Shown piece by piece: positions 50,451-58,698 of a stretch of DNA of 58,698 nt. A program made the position numbers and the translations under genes. The stretch's first letter is position 1, and each line of letters starts with the position of its first letter. The notes under the pieces were generated by a model that searched no databases, had not been told where the DNA came from, and saw nothing but the letters and a program-made list of their open reading frames with translations. The DNA is from Cruorifilaria tuberocauda (lineage: Eukaryota; Nematoda; Chromadorea; Rhabditida; Onchocercidae): contig JABVXU010000352.1 of NCBI GenBank assembly GCA_013365365.1, positions 1-58,698 on the forward strand, read 5' to 3'.

Positions 50451-53400
50451 ATGCGGTTAACCTGTGGCCATATGGCCTCGACTTTTATCGAAACCGTAAA
50501 TATTAATCTGGAGGATTTCTCTGAATCCTTTCTAACTTGTGCTACGTGCTTGTGCACCTACGATCAGGTAATTCATTTTGCCTTATTAGTAATCCTATAT
50601 AATGATTTTTTTATCAAAAATATTACAGCATCGTCCATACTAAGAGTGCTATGATCATTGTGGGCATATATACATATATTTATAAAACCCAGATATACGT
50701 ACGTCACAATAATGCTATGATTCTTGAAGCAGGTCATTAACAGTGAATCCATAAAAATCAAAATGCTTTGGTTAGAAGAATTTAGCACTAAACAGGGGAA
50801 TCGGAAAGAAATTGCATGAAGCTGAAGTATATAATTACAGGAAGATCCTTTCCTTTTTCTTCAGGAGCGAAAGAAAGCGAAGCTTTTATCATGTTCTCAT
50901 ACGGTATGTCTAGAATGTTTGCTACGTATGGAGCAACTACCGCAGGTAATCCATGGAAATTAATGACTATTTCTAGGTTATAGTCGGGATGTGACAGATT
51001 TATATTGAAAAAATTGAAGTAAAATTCAGCATTATTCGAATATTAACTGTTTCATATTATTAGTCATAGGTATTTATTGCAAATGATTTGATAGTTAATG
51101 CATTTTATACTTTTTACGTATCCTTAGAAGAGTTAAATCAGTAAGATTACATTAAGTTAAACTTGAAAGGTAGGAATCATCTTAACTAGCTTTTAATTTT
51201 CATCACATTAATAAAAAAATGGATAATTAAAGAATTAGAACTCTGTAGCAATGTAAATGATGAAATTTTATTGAATTCAGCTGGGACTACAATACAAAGG
51301 ACAGGAAATTCTTTATCGATAGTGGGTAAGAAATTCACCAAAGCAACTCATAACTGAAGATTTAGAAATTGACCGCCAAGATCATATTCCAAACAATTCA
51401 GTGCATCTACCTATACTCAATGTGTGTTTCCATAAAATAAATTACAGGTGATTGAAACAGGAATCATACGTTGTCCGCTCTGTCGTGAAATGATTACTTT
51501 ACCATCTGGTGGTTCTAACACTTTTCCTTCTTCATTTCTCATTAACCAACTTCTTGATTTGATGCAGAAACAGCGCAAAGATGTTGTTCCCAACTGTTCA
51601 ATACACCAGCAAGAGCAGCTGCTCTACTGTGAAGCATGCGATCTCGTTTTTTGTCAGCACTGTGATTCTCCTTCTACGTAAGTATTGGAAAACTTTCTCT
51701 TTCCTCGCGGTGTTGCTCATTATAAACACACTTCATACATGTGATTTTACCAAGTTTAAAAGTACGTCAGAGTATAATAGCAGTAAACGTTGATACATAA
51801 AATCTCTGTGTTTTATATTCTTCTGAATATTCAGAATATTCGAAAAATTTTTTCGATATAATTTTTAGGCGTAACTGCTCTGATCATACTGTGATTCCTT
51901 TTTCTATTGCAATAAAGCGCCTATCAGAAATCGTTGTATATAAAGCAAATCAATGTGTTGCAAGCTTAAATACAGCTGCAGCAAATGTAAAATGCGAGAC
52001 TTTACAGCTGGATCGAAATGTTGATAGTGTTGTAGACGGACTAAATGCATCATTTCAAGTAAACAAATGAATTCATTACATTATTATTTTTTGCAGAAAC
52101 TTTCTGAAAAGTAAGTACATTAAATGAAGAGGAAATTGAAGTAACGAAATTATCAAGTAATAAGAGTTCTTAAATTCATCAGTAAAACGGGATCATCTAT
52201 ATTTAGATTTTAATTTTCAGGAAATATGTCAGTTGGTGGAGAATCGACGCCGTCAATTAATTGATGCAGTTCGAATGATGAGAGACGAAAAACAGAAAGT
52301 ATTGCGTGATCAAACAGAATTGATCGACTCATATCGTAAGAAGTAATAGTTTGTTTGTTTCTGTGATAAGAATTACTGTTTCGACTTATGCGTGAATGGG
52401 TTCCACCATATGAATTAATTTGTTTCTAATAACAACTTCGACTAGCTATTATATTTATTTCGCCACTGGCGAATGAAGACAGACGTTCGTAATGTTTTTC
52501 CAGACTGGAAAGAGAATTGGGAATTTGTCAAGTGGATGTACGTGAGATTGGAGCACGTACGAGACGTGTTATGGCAGCCACTGAGGAAGCACTTGCTTTG
52601 ACGGAACCTCGAGAAAATGCTTTTTTAAAATTACACATGGATACCAAAAAGCTTCTCTTTGGTATGTCATTGTTTACTCAAAAGAATAATAATTGGTATG
52701 TTTAGCTTTTAAATATGAACGAAGTTTTAGAAATCGAAAAGTCACTTAGCCAGTTTGGTGCGGTTTCTGGCTCAACAACTTTCCCAGGTCATTGTACTAT
52801 TGAGCTGTTGGATATATCTAGTGTGTGTACAGAAACCCACCTAATGTTGACTACATGTGATGTCAGTGGTAAACGCCGGAGTAGTGGTGGTGATCCAGTA
52901 AAAGTGGAAATTATCAAGGCAAGATTGAGGCAACAAAGCTCAGGTGAAAGTACCAATACTGAAAAGATTGAATTAATTGACGCAACAATAAAAGATGAAG
53001 AGGATGGAACGTATTCCATTTCTTTCAAGTAATTTTTCTTTTTTTATTATTTGTTTCTTGACATAATTTTGCTTGATTTTTTGTGAATTGAATTTTCAAA
53101 GGATCTCATTGTTACAGCCTTAAATCTACTGAACCATTAATTATGGATTTAACCTCCCAAAGGATTGTATTGCATAATCCTTTTAGTAATGAAGTTTTTA
53201 AATTCTTAAATTACTATTTTTTAGAGCTTACGAATCATGTGAATACTTGGTTGGGGTGACAATTTTTGGTCGGCCGGTAAAAAATAGTCCTTTTTCTGTG
53301 AATGTAAGTAGCCATCACTTTCCAAAATGGCATTTCGGATCTCGTGGTGCTGGAGCACTCCAATTAAATCAACCAGTAAAAGTATTTCAAGATTCACATG

Positions 53401-54880
53401 AACAAATTTATATTCTGGATACTGGAAATAATCGAAGTTGGTTTAAATCTTATTTTAAAAAATTTCAATGATTACCCTCAAACTGTTACTTGCAATGATA
53501 TTTTTTGACGAATTCATTTTCAATTTTTTTAAGAAACAATACTTCAGTTCATCTTCCTCATCAAAATCGTTAAAATTTTTCTTCAGTAAAAGTTCTCAAT
53601 GTAAACGGAGAATTTCTGAGAGATATTAAAAGTGAAGGAATCAAAGGTGGTAGTACTGTTGGTATGACAATTTTACCATCCGGTGATATTTTAACCTTAA
53701 ATTGGAGAACTAAAGAACTCTGTAGATGTGATCCTTCTGGAGAGCTTCTTCAGGTACCTTTTTGCAGAAATAGTTTAATTTCGTTCTTATATTCTTTTCA
53801 TTTCATCAACACTCTATACGGGCCTGACGTTAAGTAACATTTTCGGTGATATGGTAATCTGATTACAGACCATGAGTTTCACCGAATTTGCTGAACCTGT
53901 TGATCTTTGTGTCGATAGTCGTGGACGATACCTTATTGCCGATACTATGTGCATTAAGGTAATTTGACGTAACGAATATAGTTTTTATTGCTTAATGTTT
54001 AGATGACATTGAAAACGATAATTGCAACTGTGAGCTTACATTATTTTATTTGCCCACTAATTAACTCTTTCAAGTCAACTGCTATATTATTAATAAGAGT
54101 AGTTATCATTAACATTAATTTCAGGTATTCGTTTTTGACAGTGCATTCCGTCCACTGTTCAGCTTTAGTGTTACAACTCACACAGGCCCGAGTCCCATAA
54201 CATGTGTTTGTGTAGGTCTCAATGATGATATTCTTGTAGGCACGTGCTCTGCATTACTATTATATGATGGAGGAGGTTTATTTTTTGTTTATTTGTTTTA
54301 TATTTGTAAAATTTGCGTCACCTCATTCATCCAATTTAATTGTTTACCCTATTTAAACTACAGATGATGAAAAGGATATGGTTCTCCATATTAAAAGAAT
54401 ACTTCATGCTTCATATTCCAGCAGCAGTGGAACTTTACAAAATTTCATTTCCACTTTTACGTTTCTTTAATAGGGTGTTTTATGCGTGAAATATCATTGT
54501 GCTCAACTGCACACCCTGGTCGAATGATGGCTCTGGCCTGTTCCGTGTGTTCCCAAACGGGCAATATTGTTTCAGCCGTTGTAGATCCAAAGAAAAATCG
54601 CGCCTACCTCGTCGTTTGCCAGTATAAAGTAATTCATTTTAAGATTTATTTCATTCGAATTAAAAAAATACAAAAATAACGTAAGAATTTTCAAAAACAG
54701 CAAAAGAATCCAAACGTCGGCTTTGCTTTTCAGGGCAACTTTTTATTTTCAATGGACAGCTATGGATCACGCCTTAAACGTCCCTGTGGTATTTTTATTG
54801 CTTCTTCACTAAAGTGGAGTGGAATGTGTTTTGTAGCTGATTCAGCTACCCACTCCGTTAAGGCTTTTCATTATAAATAG
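50451..54880 (+). CDS. TRIM-NHL protein: RING, B-box, coiled coil, filamin, NHL (13 exons)
   Basis: Exons 50451-50567, 50865-50945, 51448-51677, 51869-52058, 52221-52342, 52504-52661, 52731-53028, 53225-53436, 53587-53753, 53869-53958, 54125-54275, 54474-54628 and 54734-54880 join in frame to give 705 residues. A C3HC4 RING is complete: C30, C33, C49, H51, C54, C57, C75, C78. One B-box follows at about 116-149 (CSIH, YCEAC, FCQHC, H149), then helical coiled coil (about 170-300). A filamin-like domain (about 310-435) ends GRPVKNSPFSV, and NHL repeats begin at about 445 (NQPVKVF, IYILDTGNNRIKVLN) and end VADSATHSVKAF. This architecture marks a ubiquitin ligase and/or RNA-binding regulator as in TRIM2/3/71 and the nematode NHL family. 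I cannot decide which nhl gene is the orthologue. A TAG sits in frame just before ATG 50451; ATG 50472 is an alternative start. Confidence 0.93.
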
Positions 54881-56372
54881 TCTTTCTTTTGTATAAGAAA
54901 AACTACGTCTATGTTTTATCTTAAAGCTTTCCAAATCTCAACTGTCTCAGAATTTGTACCCACTGATGGAAGGACATGATTCTGAATCCTCTTTTCTGAG
55001 CTTGAAATGAAAATGAAATTTCGAAAAATGACCTTTTTTAAGCGATTTTAAGGGGAAACCGAGTTCTCTTAATGAAATATCTCTATTTCGGTCCTAAAAC
55101 TCCCAATAATCCCTTGTCCTTTTTTCTACGCTGACTTGCTTACATGTTGCCATTTGTAAATAAAATTTTTGTAACCTCCCGATAGCAGAAAAAAATCATT
55201 GGTATCGTTCTTATTTGTTTTGGTAGATTCGATCGGAAGATACGACCGCAAAAAAACCTAGAAATCTTATCTCTTCTTTTTTGTATCAGTGCCTTTAGCA
55301 CTTTAACGGTAGAAATTACATATTTGAGTCGGAATGTTGGTTCATATGAAAATAAATCTTTGAAACCTAAGTATTAGCTTCTACCGCCGACGTCCCTGGT
55401 TTTTAAAAATCATATAGACCATAACCAATTTGAGCGCAAAGTTTTAGTTTGAATATTTCTTGAGAATCCATAAAAACTAGAACCTAGCTTTTAGGTCAAA
55501 AAATATAGAAGATTGAGTTGAGGTAAAAAAGGGCAAAGCTGGTTGAAGAGCTTTCCAAATGCAAACTTAGTTAACATTTATTTTGAAAAAGCAAATCATC
55601 GCGAAGCTGCAGCTTTTTTGCGTGAAATAGTTATTATAAATGTTACAAGCAATTACAATCATTGTCCTGTTTTCTTCGGATAGCTGACTTTCGGCGAACA
55701 ACTTTTTAAATTCAATAACTTTTTACTTTATATTTAATGCCCTGAATATAATGTGAGGAATCGTTTAGAAACTTTGGAGACGCCTGCTTTTAAAACTTCG
55801 AAAATTTTTAGGCTTTCAGTTATGCAACATCAGTCACACGACTAGAATCTTTCACAGCAAAGAAACATATTTTCTAACGAGTCTTAGTATGACACTATAT
55901 TATTATATTATATTATTAAAAAGGCTCTTCTAATAAAACAATTACACGTAATAAGAACAAGACAAATTTTGCAGTTTGCTGTTAAGAAAAACAATTCGTT
56001 TTGTCTACTAATGAGTAATTAAATAAGGTGAAACATTCCAGAATACAAACAGCAAAATACTCCGTCAAAAATTAACCCACGATGAGCTGTTTCTCAACGA
56101 GGTCATTAGTAAAAGAATTATCAATGCTACGAATTTGAGAACAAACTGTATGGAAAAGAAATAAAATGTAAACAACTTTGTTAATAGTGAATTCCAGTTA
56201 GTTCTAGTTTCACAGATAGTGATAAATTCAGTTCCACTTTGCTAATGATGATAAGTGCAGCTCACCAAACAAAAAGGAAAAAACATACGTTGTTTTGAAC
56301 ATAGAGAGACGTTGCAACCTTCTTGAGCAAAGATTCTGGGCAGAAAAAAGTGAAAGCAGTGGAACTAAAAAA
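54881..56372. other. 1.5-kb region between convergent gene ends
   Basis: It separates the 3' ends of the TRIM-NHL gene (plus) and the sigma-1-like gene (minus). It holds poly(A) hexamers and a short TATTA-type repeat near 55899-55918. I see no gene in it. Confidence 0.6.
55159..55164 (+). terminator. Candidate poly(A) signal of the TRIM-NHL gene
   Basis: AATAAA about 280 bases after the TAG at 54878-54880. A second copy lies at 55351-55356. Confidence 0.5.
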
Positions 56373-57929
56373 TTATAACTCGGTCTTTAGAGCCTTTGAT
56401 TTATAATAATTGAATGTTTTTGCCAATGACTGTTTAATTTGGTGAACACAAGCGTTACTATAGATGTAGAGCAGCTTTGCAAACGAAATCGGATCACCAT
56501 TCGCCAGAGAACCCATCCCTATCCAAGCAGTACTTAAAGGTACAGCACCGCGTCCATAGCATGCCATATACGAATCCGGTGCAAATTCATATGTATATCG
56601 TTCAAACTCACCATGGCGAAAGTTTTGACCTAGATTAAATGATGAAATGAGATGTCTAAAGGCAATATTTTAGGAATCTATGACTGTGATGACTAGAACT
56701 TTCGTTTAAATGAAGTATTTTCATTATCTTAGAACAAATATTAGATATTATAAACAGAATTAATATGAATTAAGACGATCTATTAACGCCCCAACAATGA
56801 ATTATAATCGAGGTATGATAACCAACCAGGTTCAAACTTTTCCAGATTGCCACCATGAGCGCTTTGAGCAGTACGTACTACTTCGCCGCTCAGAACCGTA
56901 CACGTACTATTAACCCAGTGCCACCCTAAAAGAATCGGAGATGATTTCAGATATGCAACAACAGACAAATCCATTTATAAGATTGATAAAATGATTTAGA
57001 TAAAGTATCATCAACTTATAAATATATAAAGCTGTTCCGGGTTTTTAGATTCTTCATTAATTTATGCATATATTAAAATGTCATTACCACAGCAGTATTC
57101 AATTATTCTTATAATTTTTCCTTTATACTTCACACATCGTTTATATGACTTAAATTAATTGATTTGTAGGACAGAATAATGCTCCTTTTTTATCTCCTAT
57201 TTCAATTTTATCATTCTGCAAACAAGAATATAGTTCTAAGCTAATACTGGAAAAAAATCAGCAAAAGAAATTTACCAGCAAAACCGGCTGTTCGGTACGG
57301 TGCATAGAAAACAATGATAAATTCGGTAATGGATGCATAAAGAATGCTCGCTTGTAAATTTAAACCACCACCATAAATAGCTTCCCAATCGCTGTCAATG
57401 ATTTGTAATGGATAAGAACGACGTAAATCATTTCGTAATTTATTTACACTTGAAATCCCATTACTTCCTATTACGGAGAAATAATTTAATAACGACATGA
57501 CTTACTAAAAAAAACTTGAACTTGGCAAAAACTTCATGAAAACTAATTGGAAAAATGTTGAGATTGAATAAATAAGAATAGTGTAAGAATAGCCAACTTC
57601 TTAATATACTAACAATCCAGACCGTCAATCTTAACTTTCATACTCTAGTGCTCCCTTCTATGTCCACCTCATTGAAGCAACTACAGAGAAAACTGTAAAA
57701 TGCATGATGGGAATAAAGAGAGATAGACTAATGAAACTTCTTTTATTTTTAAACTTCAAAATAGCTCAAAAGTCAAAGCAAAATGAATACCGCGTAGTGC
57801 AACACAAGCTTGTCGGAAAACCTTCGGTGAAATGGAATATGACTTCCAATGTAACACGTACTGTACCACGCTGTACACTACAAGTGCGAAGATAACATAA
57901 CGAACTATACGAGTGAATACAAAAGCCAT
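56373..57929 (-). CDS. SIGMAR1: Sigma-1 receptor / ERG2-family protein (4 exons)
   Basis: Exons 57929-57791, 57500-57276, 56925-56827 and 56629-56373 join in frame to give 239 residues (human sigma-1 receptor: 223). Sigma-1 receptors are endoplasmic reticulum membrane chaperones with a cupin-like ligand barrel, related to fungal C8 sterol isomerase ERG2. Seen here: an N-terminal hydrophobic segment (about 9-28), LRRSYP and ASITEFIIVFY (human ASLSEYVLLFG), FEPGQNFRHG (human FYPGETVVHG, with the His kept), and YGRGAVPLSTAW (human YGRGVIPSTLAF), then two C-terminal amphipathic segments. The pocket residues differ: human W89, Y103, D126 and E172 align with L93, F107, C130 and C178. The start is ATG 57929, just downstream of a TTTCAG at 57964-57969. 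An upstream in-frame ATG at 58010 would lie before that acceptor. The acceptor of exon 2 is GTAAG. Confidence 0.93.
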
Positions 57930-57963
57930 CGTCGTTAAGATGTTATTTGTATATTTCCCTAAT

Positions 57964-57969
57964 CTGAAA
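57964..57969 (-). promoter_or_regulatory. Possible spliced-leader acceptor of the sigma-1-like gene
   Basis: TTTCAG on the minus strand, 34 bases before the ATG at 57929. A minus-strand reading frame ends only about 70 bases upstream (58039). That spacing is common between genes of nematode operons, so trans-splicing is plausible. Confidence 0.4.
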
Positions 57970-58038
57970 TGTAATCTCTTCAGATACGTCAAAGATACCA
58001 CGTAATACATGCGCCGATTAGGACTACAGCCTCTCTCC

Positions 58039-58255
58039 TCACTGCACTAGCCCCTGTCGTAACATACTGAAGCAATCAGTCCAATAGCCCATGCAAATCA
58101 AGCGAACGAGAAAACTGACGCGCGTTGAAACAATACCGTATCTATAGATATCACCATAATGCTGGAAATCTGCGATAAATTTGCCACCTGAAGGTTTATC
58201 ATCAGAAGATGATGTTGAATATTGCATGGCTTCTTGGGTGTATTTTAGTTTAGCT
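58039..58255 (-). CDS. Partial unidentified reading frame upstream of the sigma-1-like gene
   Basis: A minus-strand frame is open from about 58255 (after an AAAAG that could be an acceptor; an in-frame TGA lies just before it) to a TGA at 58039-58041. Its first half is polar (SSSDDKPSGGK, then DFQHYGDIYRYG) and its second half hydrophobic (VSFLVRLICMGYW). The first part looks coding by composition. Two GT donors inside it (TAC G then GTATTG, and TTC A then GTATGT) mean the exon may end before the stop. I do not recognise a family. It could be the last exon of an upstream gene or part of the leader of the sigma-1-like gene. Confidence 0.3.
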
Positions 58256-58698
58256 TTTCATTCAAAAAGTTTCCAAATCACAAATGACCTTCTGCTGGAA
58301 AGATAAATAGTTGAAGGTATTTGATACTTGGAAAAGCATGAAGTTTTAATCAGAAAACGTCGTTCATTTTTACAGCATGCTGAACAAGAGCTAAGGAATA
58401 GTAGTAAAAGTTGGTTGAGATGTACTAAAATATGCGACTAAATTCGGGAGAGAAAGAAACTTTCACAACTTTCTTTTATGATTTTGTTACATCATCGGTC
58501 ATGCTATTTGCAACCATCCCACAGCATCTAGCCATTGATTGTCATAATTTGAAAAACAATCAATTATGAATCTAATCATCTTATATCGCCAGTGATTCTC
58601 GATTCACTGCAGAGGTCAAGTTGATGTACTAGTATTTTTCTTTTCTAAAAGCGCCAATTACTTTTAATGATACGATGCAACGATAATTGTTATTAAGT
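58256..58698. other. Window end without a recognised gene
   Basis: AT-rich sequence with no exon I can support. The upstream exons of the partial minus-strand frame, if real, would lie here or beyond. Confidence 0.5.

Noticed and set aside
52662..52714. Start of a separate protein at ATG 52715
   Set aside because: The ATG lies inside a 69-base intron (52662-52730). The frame continues from the upstream exon by splicing to 52731.
54364..54470. Possible extra TRIM-NHL exon after a CAG near 54361
   Set aside because: The frame runs into a stop without a usable donor. Direct joining of 54275 to 54474 keeps phase and gives a continuous NHL repeat (YDGGGCFMRE).
1..58698. CRISPR arrays, bacterial operons, rRNA or tRNA genes, intact transposons
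   Set aside because: I saw no regularly spaced repeats, no tRNA arm pattern, no rRNA core sequence, and no transposase or reverse transcriptase motif. The gene structure is eukaryotic.

Overview
The window looks like nuclear DNA of a nematode, most likely a filarial or other spirurid species. It is strongly AT-rich, and its genes are split into many short exons with short introns ending in TTTCAG, TTTTAG or sometimes AAG. One gene is a near copy of the nematode intermediate filament gene ifb-1. I rebuilt five protein genes exon by exon; every splice junction I used keeps the reading frame. A few weaker candidates are given with low confidence.

Layout: 1-132 is a probable non-coding exon ending in a good splice donor, then 8.6 kb of intron-like sequence. 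From 8754 to 18762 (+) lies ifb-1, with two alternative first coding exons (8754-8892 and 13898-13946) that join the same acceptor at 14146. From 18763 to 33946 is a 15-kb gene-poor stretch with one weak two-exon candidate near 27.7-28.6 kb. From 33947 to 36242 (+) is a small secreted-type, single-pass membrane protein made of short EGF-like modules. From 36243 to 41045 is mostly empty, apart from a GC-richer island at 38.36-38.70 kb that reads on the minus strand like a decayed protein-coding fragment. From 48931 down to 41046 (-) is a 22-exon SLC12A9-type cation-chloride cotransporter-family gene. Head to head with it, across a 1.5-kb shared upstream region, is a 13-exon TRIM-NHL (RING, B-box, coiled coil, filamin, NHL) gene at 50451-54880 (+). 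Converging on that is a four-exon sigma-1 receptor/ERG2-family gene at 57929-56373 (-). A partial minus-strand reading frame ends at 58039, just upstream of it.

The genes do not form one pathway. ifb-1 is a cytoskeletal gene (epidermis and attachment structures in nematodes), the EGF protein is probably at the cell surface, SLC12A9-like and sigma-1-like proteins are membrane proteins, and TRIM-NHL proteins are E3 ligases or RNA regulators. The observation I rate highest is in the sigma-1 receptor-like protein: by eye alignment, both acidic residues of the ligand pocket (human D126 and E172) are cysteines here, which could form a disulfide across the pocket. Also notable are a cotransporter intron whose donor reads ATAAGT instead of GTAAGT, and the decayed coding fragment in the GC island.
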